A stretch of 64,000 nt of DNA from Isoetes taiwanensis (taxonomy: Eukaryota > Streptophyta > Lycopodiopsida > Isoetales > Isoetaceae), in NCBI GenBank assembly GCA_021234155.1, contig JAJEKV010000003.1:28689166-28753165 (forward strand). The letters run 5' to 3'. Shown piece after piece: positions 46,246-57,860 of this stretch. The notes under the pieces are model-generated. The model saw only the letters and a program-made list of their open reading frames with translations, made no database searches and was not told the origin of the DNA. Position 1 is the stretch's first letter. The number at the start of each line of letters is the position of its first letter. Position numbers and translations under genes: made by a program.

Positions 46246-47390
46246 TTGCATGGAATAAAACTCCAAACAGCAAGGGATGCTAGCTTTGCAGAAATAGAAA
46301 GGGTACTATCCAATTTGGGCCTCCATGGGAGGAATTATAAGATAGTTGAAGATCCCAAACGCTCTGGAAATGTGCCATTGAAACCTTCAATGGGAGGGAC
46401 GAAGGCAAAAAGGTTTTTACCCTCTCCAAAACTTGGAGCTAATGGTAAATGGGAATGTTACAAGGATTTGCTTAAAGCTGAAGATGATAGAATAGAACAC
46501 GGAAGATCATATAAGAAAAAGATGAAGGTATGGCAGTCTTTAATTCCTCTGGTACAACTCATGAGCAAAAAGGAATTGAGAGATGAAGATAAGGAAGCAT
46601 TTAAAAGCATTGTTTCAAGTTTTACATAATCATTTATTGCGGCATGGAGAGAAGCAGAAGTAACACATTATATTCATATTTTGTATGCTCATGGTCCCGG
46701 ATTTGTCAAGGAGTATGGAAGCTTGGAAATTTGGAACACTCAGGGCACATTTTAGATTTACTCAACATGGTGGCACAAAACATTTCTCTAGTTCTTTACA
46801 GCAAATGTCAGATTGGTTTTACAGAAGAATGGTTGCCAGATTAGAAAAAAAAGGAGAAGGGTTCAAATGAGACAACACTATCATCGAGATTAAGATCAAC
46901 AATAAGAAAACGATTAAGGGCTAATGCATGGCACATGTCATTTACAAAGGATTCTTTGAGGCAATGGAGAGAAACAAGGTGCTACGCCGCGGAGGGTTGC
47001 CCTCCATTTTCACGTCATGAGGGTAAAAGTGGTTTAAATCAAACCGTAAAGTCATGTTTTCACAATCAATATTTAAATCTACAAGAAATTTATCGCAGTG
47101 GCCAAGACCGTCGCGAATATATCTTTGTTTCAGTCCAGTGCAAAGGCACTCATATATATGATACTTGGTGCAAAAGTTATCGGGCGTTGAAGATATGTAG
47201 TGAAAAGAGCAAATATGTTTCTATCAGGTTGTCTTCACATGCAGCATATATCCTACAACATGATGATCTGCTTCAACAAATCGATCAAAACACCACCTTT
47301 CTAAGTGTACATAACATAGGTTTTGGAGATAGCAAGCAAGTCAATCTGAAACATTTAAAGATTGAACCTAGTATGAACGTCTATAGTTGA
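46246..47390 (+). pseudogene. Remnant of a transposon-associated protein of unknown function
   Basis: A 127-codon frame (46,246-46,629) ends in TAA and continues in the same frame as AAWREAEVTHYIHILYAHG and then KEYGSLEIWNTQG. After a frame change it goes on as FTQHGGTKHFSSSLQQMSDW (about 46,755-46,815). The pattern Y-x-H-I-L-x-x-H, G-S-L, Q-G, then T-x-H-G-G recalls the C-terminal part of uncharacterised proteins spread by mobile elements in many eukaryotes. I recall that pattern but cannot name the family. A further frame (46,935-47,390) follows and may be unrelated. It starts where segment E ends. Broken by a stop and a short deletion. Confidence 0.4.
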
Positions 47391-47580
47391 GAATGCAACC
47401 ACATTCAATAAGTAATGAATTGCATCCATACAAATTTGTTCATTTTATCATAGGTTTGTGGGTGGTTCTAAAGTTGGCAATCATGAGTTGTCTTTTTTTC
47501 ATAATAGGAATGCAATGGATGACTAAATTCCAATTCCTTTTGCTAAGGTGGTTCTGACATGCGAAAAGAAGTTCTAAGCA
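47391..47580. other. Short intergenic sequence
   Basis: No feature seen. Confidence 0.3.
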
Positions 47581-47730
47581 TTTTTTTTTTTTTTAATATC
47601 TATGGCTCGTTATGGCTCTTTTTGTGGAGCTTATTTATCTAGGCGTATTAGCAAACCCATAGATAACATCGTAAAAAGTTACTTCTTTACGGTCTCAGTG
47701 GGCGATAAAATCATATTCTATTCTATTCTA
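47581..47730 (-). mobile_element. Short SINE-like retroposon with poly(A) tail
   Basis: About 150 bases ending in 14 A on the minus strand (T run 47,581-47,594). Its other end has ggtctcagtggg followed by repeats of attct. The same end sequence forms a 39-bp insertion in segment E' at 61,531-61,569. I see no clear A and B boxes. Confidence 0.4.
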
Positions 47731-48176
47731 TAATGTCAAATCATTGTTTTGTAAAGGTCCCTTGATCAAAATCATGCTAGAAAGTTGTTTAATGCATGAT
47801 TGTCTTATTTTTCATATTAGAAAGTTGTCTAATGCACATTGTCTACTTTTTTATACACTTCATATCGTATCCTGTCGTTTCTCTTGTGGCGTTAGCCGAA
47901 TGCATTAGGCTTTTCATGGTAGGTGGATGTAATAAAAGTAACCCTTTGTATTTTATCTTGTGTTGCAACATGTTAATGAAAAGGCATCCTCGTGAAAATG
48001 ATTGTGGCACTTATTTGTGGTCATGGACCCAATCCAAAGTCAGTCATCCACTTGGAAGGATTAAGGAAACATAATAAAGACGAAGTCTTTGCTGAGAACG
48101 AGCAATGAAACTAGAATAAGCCATGGTGGAAGATGGAATGCCAATTACACACATATCTATTAAGACCCAAATATAT
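47731..48176. other. Intergenic sequence
   Basis: A small direct repeat (atgctagaaagttgt... / attagaaagttgtc) at 47,774-47,830. No gene seen. Confidence 0.3.
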
Positions 48177-48680
48177 TCAGAACCAAATGTAACTGCTACG
48201 AACCACAGTGTGATAGTAGCCCAACAAGAACCACAGTCGTATATCGCGTTGGTTGCGCCTTGGTGATGCTAAATTTGGTTTGCCCATGCATCTGAGCAAT
48301 GAAGTTATGCAACTCTGGCATATACCTAAATAGCAGCTAGAGACTGTTAAGTAAGCCATTACATGGTTCAAGAGAAATCGTATAATCATGTAACTACTCA
48401 AGAACAATAAGTAGTTGTAACATGCTGGAAGAAAGCATTTTCCTGTAAGAAAATCTTGAGAAATGGGAGTATCTGCAAGCAATCCAACAAGTGTGGCTGC
48501 ATATGGCCAAGTAGCAACAAAAAGCGGGGATAACCATAGCGGCCATGAAGGCGGCTTCAATTCCTGTATCAGCAACAATAAGCTAAACATTTTTGAAAGG
48601 AGAACTCCAGGGAATGGAAAAAGGGGGACACCTAAAACTGCTAGAAAGTTTCTGGAGGCCAGAATCCAGCATGCTTACTG
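48177..48680 (-). pseudogene. Possible membrane-protein exon(s)
   Basis: A minus-strand frame reads FLAVLGVPLFPFPGVLLSKM and then PPSWPLWLSPLFVATWPYAA, TLVGLLADTPISQDFL. These are two hydrophobic segments of about 20 residues with proline turns, typical of a polytopic membrane protein. An acceptor-like gctgatacag precedes GAATTGAAG at about 48,561. Downstream, MPELHNFIAQMHGQ follows another acceptor-like tttag. No family recognised, so I name no function. It may be part of a real gene with introns. Confidence 0.3.
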
Positions 48681-48699
48681 CAATTTATGCGTGATTTCC

Positions 48700-51600
48700 T
48701 CATAATCGGATCACGAGAACCCGAGGCGCCTCTTTGTCTAGGCGAGGAAACCATCCTTGCACATGCATTTATTTGTTGAATATGATCTAAGAACTAAAAA
48801 TGTCAAGTATTACATTTGTGTTGCAATCCGATTAGTCTAAGACCATAGCACACACATTTGCACTATAGAACAAGGATAAAACAAACAAATAAAGGGGAAG
48901 CACCCACATGAACCCCATAGAACCAAGCTCAACAAAATCGACTCTGCAAGATCTGCGTTGAGAGCATCGAATGCGACATGCAGCTGGCACTTATGGCACA
49001 GCAGAAAAATCTCTCGACCAATTTCTCCCTTCACACATCGATCGCCAAATCATATCTTCATAGATGATTTTTCTTTGCTTTGCCGATGGAAGGGTGCAAC
49101 TAATAATCCCTTATTATCGAGGAAGCGGTCGAGAACACGAGGGGGCGGAGAGTTGTGGATAAGAACAAGAAAATGTGGCATCCTTGAAATTTTCTCCATA
49201 GCTATTGTTTTATAGGCGGATTAGCGGCGTTATTTGTGGGGTGCCGATGCACACATGCGGGGGTTCTTGGTGCCTCGATGCGCTATTGTTTGATCGCCAA
49301 AACCTTAGGAATAGACCCTCTTTTTGTTTCTTCAAAAATGGGAAATGGATATTCCGTGAATATCTTTTGGCAATTTGCCATAGCCAAGACCTTGGGTTTC
49401 TGGTCCATGCCTCTGTGCAGCGGCTTTTGTTCCCAACCTGATTCATCGCCTGCGTGCCCTTTATGCCTAATCATTCCGAATAACACTCCCCCCCTCTGTC
49501 TTACCATTGGCACGGAGTTAGCGGGGCTTGCTTCTTCGAGTCCCCTTGTCCAAACTAAGAATGTTATTAGCCTCGAATCGAAAGAGAAGGCCTTGTCCTA
49601 TTCTACCTTCCCAAATGCCAGTCCAGCGCAGTCAGTGGAGGTGCCTACAATGTTCGTTCCTTTAGCTAATCCTGTTCTTCCTAGTCTTGATACCTTTCAT
49701 CACCTCTTGGTCATCTGTCAACCATACATAGTGAGCTTTGGATTGAGGCTTGTCGCCGCCCACCTCTTCTACTTCTTATATATGGTGATCGGGGAGGGTT
49801 TTTGAGACAAAAATTTTCAATTAAGATTGTAAGAGGAAAGGATGTAGTGGAACAGGGGCCTAAATTTTAGTTACCATTTAAAAAAAAAACAAAATAACAA
49901 CATTATTTGCACAACACCATATAAAATAATAAATCGAATGTGACGCATTACTCAAAGATGTGTCATTCTAGATCGAAAGGATAAATGCGTATATATCCCC
50001 GAGTTTTATAGACCATGTTTTAATAGCCCATCCTCTAGCAGTGGGAGTCTAATTTAGAAGAAAAGTGGCGGTGTCTAATTTGGTTCATTAACCTTGTCAA
50101 TTTAGAAAATCCTAGAAATGGGATGTAGTTGATTCTTTAGGCATGCTATTAATGTCCAGTGTTTGATAATGTCGTAGCTCAAGTGCATGACATGTAGATA
50201 AGGGTGAAAGAGCTGTCAAACCCGTGGTTGGGACCTTTGCATCCATCTTTGAGATGGCCCTGTTCAAGTGCTGAAACACAACATGCATATGAGCATGCTA
50301 AAGAGGTCTTTGTAAAAGGTCAACCTTTTCCGCTATTTCTGCTACTTTGAAACCTTATTTGGCTGATCAAAAAATTGAAAAAATTATGGCAAGTGTCTTT
50401 TTTTTCTCGAAAAGGCACACTAAAACAGGAATAACACTAGGTAAGGCAGTGATATGAAAGGCATATAGGAGGATCAGGATTAGGAGCAGGGTTGATTAAC
50501 TACATCACAATAAAGATCCCGTGTCACCAGAAAGAAGGAAGAAAAAGAGTCGGCGACTAAATGGTAATTCAACTGTGAAAGATCATGAGACATTGGTTTG
50601 TCGCATGGCCTCTATAAAGCATGCATGATGCCTGCAAAGTCTATCAGACATGCTAGCAATCAATCACATCTATACATGTGTGGAATCAAAAGTCAACAAA
50701 CACTACAAGTAAACCGACTGAAGAAAAACATAGCAAATCTCGCAAATCAATCCAAGACTAGAAGAAAAAATCAATAGAGGTAAAAAGCAGGAAAAAGCAA
50801 TATATTATTCTGTTTTCTAGATATGAAAGATATCATTATCCTATAATGTAGAGATGACAAAGTGATCACATCATTATTTTATATCTTTGAGGCGACGAAG
50901 TTATCAAACAATGAAACAAATCCAGAAACACTAAATTAAACCAACTGATCTAGGACTAGACAAAAACTTGACTAGTGTTAAAAAGCAGGAAAAAGCAATC
51001 TACAGTATAGACATGAAAATGAAACAAAAACAAAAAACTTTCTTAACGACCTTAACATTATATTACACAAACTAAGAGATCTACCTATACAATCAAGGAC
51101 CTAATAGAAAAGTAAGAAGACAAAACACAAAAAGAAGGACTGCTCAAGAGGAAGGCCGATGATGAGAACCTGGAACTCTTGGAACATATTGGCTGAAAAA
51201 AGGTCTCAAGGGAAAAATAGACATTCCAAAAAGGTCCGTCTTCCCAAGAATGATGGTTCTATGTTGCCATAGAACCATTGCATTCTTTTGCCCTAATGGA
51301 AGTCACATCCCTCTATTTCTTTAGCTATTTGGGAACTAGATCCTCCTTCCCTAAAAGAGTTAATAGAACCATTGCATTCTTTTACCCTAATGGAAGTCAC
51401 ATTCTCTATTTCTTTAGTTCTTTGGGAACTAGATCCTCCTTCCCTAAAAGAGTTAATCAAGCTTTTTAGTAATTACACTTTCATTGGCGATCAGTGTGCA
51501 AAAGCAAGTTGACAAAAAAACCTTCAAGTAGTGAAAACACTTAACGGATGACAGTTTTAGAGTTATTAAATTAGATATTTGATTTTCTTGCAGGGCATAG

Positions 51601-52077
51601 ACGAAGGTAGGCCACAAACGTGAAAATGCTCTTAAATGGTCTGACGACCTGCATCCAGGGAAGGCATTCTACAATAATAGAATGCCCATATGAATAGAGA
51701 GATTATCAGGGAAAGCATTAGAGCTGAACAAAGGACCCTTGCCCCCATCAAGGCACATTGGTTGTTCTGGCAAACAATGAAACAACCCCCTTTCTAAATT
51801 ATTAGTAAAGCCCGACAACGCCCATAACTAGTTATGGAGGTTGCATGTGTAAAAATGACCTCGTGACTTCAATAAAGAACACATATCATTGACAGATTCC
51901 CAACGTTTGCCCAACAACGCTGGGCACTATTACTTAGTTGTTAATAAAAATGTTTTATTCACTACATTTTACAATCCATCCCATGAGGGGTGTGGCATTG
52001 ATTTAGAAAACAATTCAATCTGGAATAGTACAGATAAAATGCAGATAAAATGCTGACAGAAGAAGCTTTTTCAACTA
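48700..52077. other. 3.4-kb stretch without a supported gene
   Basis: It contains an 189-codon plus-strand frame (49,236-49,805) and opposing frames at 49,210-49,513; none shows known motifs. A degenerate direct repeat of about 200 bases spans 50,695-51,020 (both halves contain aaaaagcaggaaaaagcaat). A clean two-unit tandem repeat of 94 bases lies at 51,269-51,455. The rest is AT-rich. Confidence 0.4.
51269..51455. repeat. 94-bp tandem repeat, two units
   Basis: Units start with atagaaccattgc at 51,269 and 51,363 and end with ccctaaaagagtta. They differ by a few substitutions and a 2-base indel. Confidence 0.85.
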
Positions 52078-52480
52078 CTAACTGAAATGATCGTGTAGTG
52101 CTTTGACTATAGAACGCGGATGATCAGGAGGAAAATCATATTGAGGAGAATAGATCACAATGCCCCCCAAGTCATTTTCCTTCACATACTTTGCCTTTTC
52201 AATTACTGACCGAACACTATCACATGAGTAAACCACTTTCGCGATAGGATCGTGGATATATGCTGCTTTAGCTTCATCATCCCATCTCTCCTGAGATGTA
52301 TACAATTTATTATAACCAATATCAAACTTAAATTCACGTGCGGGCTTGCCCATTCCATCTGTGCCGCTGAATTTCGCGCTACATAGTGTTGCCCCGATTA
52401 TAATCTTGGAAGAAGGAATTTCATGAGACACTTTATTGGCTCCCGAAATTGAGTCAACATGCCAAAGCGGGTTGAAGAGG
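52078..52480 (-). pseudogene. C-terminal exon of a GH18 chitinase-like protein
   Basis: The minus-strand frame reads SSKIIIGATLCSAKF, then ERWDDEAKAAYIHDP, then the C-terminal core SVIEKAKYVKENDLGG and IVIYSPQYDFPP, ending in HDHFS before a stop. This is the last part of a glycosyl hydrolase 18 barrel: the conserved D-x-x-S-I-x-x-K-A-x-Y-V-K-x-x-x-L-G-G segment, though the first Asp context reads CDSVRSVIEKA. The catalytic DxxDxDxE motif would be upstream and is absent. The frame runs on into GC-rich sequence, so the first 20 or so residues (MPRPRSSPRA...) are not part of the protein. Either the rest of the gene is missing or an intron lies upstream. Chitinases of this family act on chitin-type substrates in defence. 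Confidence 0.65.
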
Positions 52481-52489
52481 TGAACCCGA

Positions 52490-53830
52490 AGCCCTTGGCG
52501 AACCGGATGCGCCCGAGGCGAGCTTCGGGGGCGTGGCATGGCCGGTTCGTGGCTGTCGCTGCGTGGCGTCTTGCCGGGTTGGCTTAGGTGAACCCAAATT
52601 GATTAAGTGTCGGTGGCGGGGAGTCAGCGTGTGGGACGGCTGACCCTCTTGGGTTAAGCTTGAAGAGGCGAATTACGCCAGTGAGGGGCGGAAAGGGGTA
52701 GAGCTTTTAATGCTCTTAATGTTTACGGTTTTCAAGCCACATGCGTGAACTACATCGATTTTAATCGTCAATCCATGAAGATTATCTCTGCGGCCAATTT
52801 TTCCTCTTGATTTTCAAAAATTTGGGTATGGTGAGATTTGTCGGAGTTTGAATAGGTGATTTTTCGGGTGTGTTCGGCGATTTAGAGGCTGGGTATTATA
52901 GGTAATGTTGCAGCGACGAAAAGCTGGGGAGAATTCTCGGATTTGAGGTTTGATCGTCTGTATCGTCTGTTTCTAGAACAATCATTCATTTGTTTTTCTG
53001 TTGGTGGGCGGCAAGGAAAGAGTCAGAAGAAATCTAGCATGGGATGGTGGGTTATGAAAAAGCCGGTGCATGATTATTGAAAAAAACCCAAGAGAGAATG
53101 ATTTAGGGCCGTAAGGAATCTTTGTGGCGAAAGCAGGCGAATGAGATGATCGAGGGGTAGAAAGCGGCTCGAAAATCGGCGTTTAGAACCCAAAACCAAA
53201 TTTTTAGTAGGAAGAGAAAGATTTGGAGAAATGGGTATGAATTTAATTTCGAATCAGGGGCAAGTTTCTCCGACACCACCGATTCAAAAAGGATGCAAGG
53301 GGAAGCGCCCGGCTAAGCGGAAGCTTCTGAGCAGAAATCCGGACCGCGGCCGAGCGGGAGGGAGGAGGATAAGTCGATGGCGATCTTTGCGGGGGCGGCT
53401 TGCGGTAGCTCTTCCATCCGCGACGCGGCGCGGTGGGCGGGCATTCATAGACTTGTTGCCGGTGTTGCGGTACAAATCCGTCGTGGTGGGTTCGCAGGCG
53501 AACGGCGGGGTTAATAAATAATGCCCCCTCACGAAATTCGTATCGTAGTGTAGCCCCGCCCGGTGGGTTCGGCTTAGGCGAACCGGCGAGAATAAAGCAC
53601 TTTGCCATGTGCGACATCGCCGCGGTGGCTAACCCGGTTCGGGTTGCCCAAAGCGAACCCGGTGGAAATAGTGCCATGAGCTATGCGTCAAGATGGCGGG
53701 TTCGCTGGCGAATCCGCAGTTCGCTTAGGTGAATTCGAGGAGGTTAAGCTTGGGCGGAACCGGTACGCTCTGGACTTAATTTCCGGGGAGCCCGTCAGGC
53801 TACCCGGCCCGATTCATGTATGCTATATTT
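52490..53830. other. GC-rich, CpG-rich island with repeated gcgaacc words
   Basis: Sharply more GC-rich than its flanks, with many CG dinucleotides (for example gaccgcggccgagcgggag at 53,342). Words of the form (t)aggcgaacc or ggtgaaccc recur near 52,480, 52,500, 52,590, 53,500, 53,577, 53,655 and 53,707. Frames on both strands (53,231-53,521 plus; 53,243-53,677 minus) overlap each other and are composition artefacts. It could be a promoter region or a recent insertion of different origin. Confidence 0.5.
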
Positions 53831-53893
53831 TGAATAAGCACTATGATACAAGTTGCCATCATGGGGCGTGGAGTCTTTCTCGGGAAGGATCAT

Positions 53894-53972
53894 TTTGATA
53901 TGGATATGGTCTACCAAATGCATTGTGCAAATGATATGGATATGGTCTAGCAAATGATATGGATATGGTCTC
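53894..53972 (+). repeat. Short tandem repeat, atgatatggatatggtct
   Basis: Three imperfect units of gatatggatatggtct separated by (a/c)caaatg-type spacers. Confidence 0.7.
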
Positions 53973-54639
53973 TTGAGTCTTTGTGCATGTTAAGACAATC
54001 ATAAAACTCACGGGTAATTCATTTCTAAGGGCCTCAAGAACAAGGACTAAGTTATCCACATCACTGCGGTTGATGTTCGGTCAATGAAAAGGCCCTTTGA
54101 AGATTGGAGTGCTTGTTTTCAGCAGTTCCATTAGAATTCAACAAATGCGGCGAGTTCTTTCGAGAAGAAGGCGGCGAGGAAAGTCTTCAAAGGACCCTAT
54201 CCAAAGAGACAGGTTAAACTTCTTACCTTGAACCCTTACCGACTTCTTGAATTGCCCAAGTAGACCTCGGTCTTGAGGAGGAGGTTCCTCACCTTGTTGA
54301 TTACGGGGATCTACACCCATGCCCACGAAAGGATTGTGTAGAGTAGTCCAAGGATCAAGTATATTTACTTTCCACGAGGGGCTCAACATCGAAAGCATTA
54401 CATAATATTATATGGGTCATAATATCTATAGGAAGATCTTTCTTTGAGTATTGTTCCTTTGTTAAAAGTGGTGCGATCAAACATATAGAAGGCTCTCTTA
54501 CTTGCTTGGGGGGAGAATATGGAGGAGGATGAATGGCGAAGCAATGGCAACCTTTTCTACTGTATTCCTTCTAGTCCACGTATTGTGATTTTCAGCTCTC
54601 GCCAATGAATTAACTTCATTGATCAAAGCCTCTTCCTTA

Positions 54640-56035
54640 AGAAGCCACAAGTAAGTAGCCGGATATCCTCAAAGCTAGGGCGATTCTTCTCACTATATTC
54701 CATGCAAGATTGTATCAAACTTCCAAGCTTCTCGGAGCATAGCTGGAGCAGCGTTGGCCTCTCTCATTTTTAGTAAGTGTTAGCATGTCATCACTATTGG
54801 GGCGTATAGTCCATGAAAGAATCTCTGCATATCAAACCAAAACTATAAACATCTATCTTTCTTGTAGCGTACCTTCTTCCTTCTAGGACTTACGGTGCCA
54901 TGTACATCACGATTGCCCTTCCTAAATGTAATTGTATTTGCGGTCTCAAAATTGTCTTTAGCAATACCAAAAAATCAACAAGTTTAATAAGGATTTTATC
55001 CTTTCGATTTACCAACACATTAGGCGGTTTAAGATCCGGTGAACCAAATCAATGCTATGCAAATGCTTCATCGGTTTTGCTATTTGAAGCATCAAGTCAA
55101 ATTGGTGAATCAAAGGAAGTTGAGTTATTGGTCATGTACCCTTCGGATCGTTCTCCATAAGCTCTAAAACAAGTTTGTTTCCTCGTGTATTGACATCCGA
55201 ACAATATGGGGAGAATTATTATGTAGCAACTTCTTGAAAATATCTAACTCCTTTTAAGGTCTTCACTAGGAAGGCCGTGCACTAGACTTAAATATTTTCA
55301 CGACTCTTGGTAGCTCACGCCCACTTGCACTATGGACATCTCCATAATTACCTTGTCCGACTTTTGCTTTATAAGCAAATCAGTCGAGAATATTAGGTTC
55401 ACTTTACGCCTTCAACATTTGGAGCATTAGAACATTAGAGTTATGTATCGGTGTTCTCTGTCCTCTTTAAATGCCAATTCAAAGGCTGTCTTTGCAAACT
55501 CTTGCGATCGATTCTACTTGAAGCATCAATTTCTCAAGATCTAGGTGTTTGTCGATGTCGGGCAATGACTTTAGAACAGCTAGAATGAGGCGTTTATCAT
55601 CACGAACATATATCCTTGCATCATCAATAATTTCACTCAAGCCGACCTTCTGACCCAAAATGGTTAACACTTGGGCGGGGAGTCCGTTTAGATCCGCAGA
55701 GATTGATGAGTGTAAAGCCATCTTCTAAAATTATGGCGGCTCCTTCCCTAGTTTGGCGGTCGTCGATTCTAATTGTGGACAAGATATTTTAATCCACGAT
55801 TTATGATATCGTTCAATGCAATCCATGATAACGTAGCACAAAACATTGTTTCTAGTTTATCCGCCGGCGCCAATAGCGACACTGCTTGATTCTTACGCAA
55901 AATTCAAGGGCCTCGGAATGCCAAATCTTCCTCCCTTTGCCATGACTTCATTGCTTGGATAAACTAGCATTGCTCACGGATTCCATTGCTTTCTTGAGGG
56001 CATTCTCGCCTCACATCAATTATCTAGATATTATT
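54640..56035 (-). pseudogene. Protein-kinase gene with N-terminal helical domain, frame-broken
   Basis: Reading from right to left, 56,035-55,669 is the same 5' exon as in the B blocks. 55,721-55,479 continues as SEIIDDARIYVRDDKRLILA and LEKLMLQVESIARVCKDSL. Then come a Gly-rich loop KVGQGNYGDV (55,335-55,364), VVKIF (about 55,289-55,303), LVLELMEND, HRDLKPPNVLVNRK (about 55,010-55,045, one base short at the HRD codons), DFGIAKD (54,960-54,982, with extra T), an activation loop, MAP-stop for MAPE (about 54,893), IDVYSFG (54,836-54,855) and NRPSFEDIRLL (54,660-54,690). All kinase core motifs are present, including HRD, DFG and the glycine loop, so this was an active-type Ser/Thr kinase of the plant TKL/RLK group. 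At least six frameshifts or stops; some may be assembly errors. Confidence 0.7.
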
Positions 56036-56345
56036 CCACTAAGTGATGGCTTGGGACCTTAAGCGTCACGATCACGGGCTGTTTCCCTCTTGACTTGGAT
56101 CTTAGCGGCTTAGAAGCACATGCGTACTCATGGTTGGCTGTATTGAGTTTCCTTGGGTTGGTCAAGCTTGGGGCCACCTAGCCCATGGGTGCTCTACCTC
56201 ATGCCATCATTGTATATACCGGCTCTACCTCGTATATCGGCTCTACCTCAATAGTTTTCGCGGAAAACCAGCTATATCCGATCTTGGTTGGCCTTTCACC
56301 TAGCCCACGAGTCGTCCCGTGATACTGCTACACCGGGGTTTCACC
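56036..56345 (-). rRNA. Fragment of mitochondrial-type 26S (LSU) rRNA, domain II
   Basis: The minus strand reads ggacgactcgtgggctaggt, gaaaggccaaccaag, atagctggttttccgcgaaa, gaggtagagcac, gatccaagtcaagagggaaa, cagccc and cacttagtgg. These are conserved words of the bacterial-type LSU rRNA around E. coli 23S positions 770-950. gatatagctggttttccgcg is the plant mitochondrial form; the plastid form has gagctagctggttctccccg. It is a fragment with small changes and an internal repeat of gaggtagagccg, so a nuclear copy of mitochondrial DNA and not a functional rRNA. It abuts the kinase exon at 56,035. Confidence 0.8.
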
Positions 56346-57860
56346 ATTAAAACTGCGTGACTAGTTAGAGTTTTTTTTAACCCGCTTGCATGCGATTCGA
56401 AGGAGAATCGACTGCACCACCATTTTTTCGTAGGTGGTCGTGAAGGGGAGGTCTGGGCGGGAACTCTTCACCCGTTTGATCGTTAAGGGTTCTTCAAGAT
56501 CCAAAGGCTCATCATAGGGGTTCTTCAAGATCATAGGGAGTCACGGTAGCGATTTATTAAGGTTTAGGTCTTGGGAGCATCGTCATTACACCTTAGGAGG
56601 TTTCATATTGGCATTACAACGGGTTGGAGCCCGGCTTCAACCGGGTAATGATTTTTGGTATGGATGCTCTTTGTATTGCCGTAAAAGTTCTTGCTTTTGC
56701 TTGATCACAAGTTTTTTTCTTGGGGCCGAGGGCACCATCATATTAAAGCAGAGGATTTATTCTTTCTTCTCCATGCCCTTTGCCAATAGAGGTATCCATT
56801 TTCGGTATGGGTTCTGCATCTTGCATCTTTGGCTAGCTTGCATCTTTGGCTTGTAAAAATGACCTTGGCAAATACAAAGCCGGAATAGAAAACCGCGGTG
56901 CAAATTCTAGGTTTTCGGCTATGGTGGAAATGCCACTGGTGGCCGATTTAATACTTGATACGAAGAGCCACTTGACTACATAATCTACAAAAAGCATCGA
57001 TTCATGCTACAAGATGCTCTCGGCCATTTTTTGTCCAAGTTTAAATTCGTGTTTTCCAAAAACGAACTATAAGAGATGCTAGTTCTTTTGCCTTGTGCTG
57101 GTGATTTCGACCTGCTTGACAGGGTTTCTTGCTCTTATTCAGGTATGGATTTTCTTTGATATAAAGAGCTTTTATATTTTAAGACTCCATTATGGCTTTT
57201 GGCATTCCATGCCAATGTGCCAAGAACATGTACATGTGATTTCAAATAGAGAAAGCATCAATGACAAAACCTAGCTTATGCCTACATTGTTTTTATGATT
57301 ACTTGCTTTCATAGCATGATTTATGATGCCATTGTGCTTTAAAGCGATCTTGTCATGCTTTGAAAATGTAAATGAGCAACATTAGATAATGTTAAAACTA
57401 GGTCTTGCAAAAAATCGTAGGGGGACTGGGGCTTTCCTACTTGGATAATGGAGCTTCAAATATTTTTGGGGCGTGCTAAAAGGTTATTAGGTCTATTTGT
57501 TTCAAGAACATGAACATGCGGATCATGCTCTAAATATGTTAGATGAAACTTAGGTAACTTAGATAATATATGCCTATTAGAGGGCAAACTCATATGTTGT
57601 TATAGTTTTCTACAATTTGGACCTGCGAGGACAAGGCTTGGGACTACAATCTGCTACTTCTATTGAAGGTGTACAAGCAGAAGCATGCATTATGCCATGG
57701 AGTTTTGGATCTTTGAAGGTATAATATAATGCTTGTGTTTGAAGACTAGGCATTGAGCGGCTTTTGGGATTATGAGATTCTTATTGTTTATGGTTTTACG
57801 CTTTATTGTTCTCGGCATACTTGCATGAGGGTTCTTAAAATTCTTGGTTTGCCATGTTTA
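56346..57860. other. Sequence between rRNA fragment and WNK fragment
   Basis: Includes gaatcgactgcaccaccat near 56,408 and a plus-strand frame 56,608-56,856 without motifs. The part just before 57,860 ends in an acceptor-like gccatgtttag, consistent with intron sequence of the WNK gene. Confidence 0.35.

Noticed and set aside
48463-48705. 80-codon plus-strand frame opposite the membrane-type exon
   Set aside because: The minus-strand frame has the better protein-like composition and splice-like borders; the plus frame is its shadow.
49236-49805. 189-codon frame, the longest open one in its region
   Set aside because: No recognisable domain, overlapping frames on the other strand, and no splice or start context; kept only as a mention.
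53231-53677. Overlapping frames of 96 and 144 codons on both strands of the GC-rich island
   Set aside because: Long frames arise by chance in GC-rich DNA; both are Arg/Pro-rich and mutually overlapping.
56036-56345. Plastid or bacterial 23S rRNA
   Set aside because: The words gatatagctggttttccgcg and gaccaaccaag-type context fit plant mitochondrial 26S rRNA better than plastid or bacterial forms.
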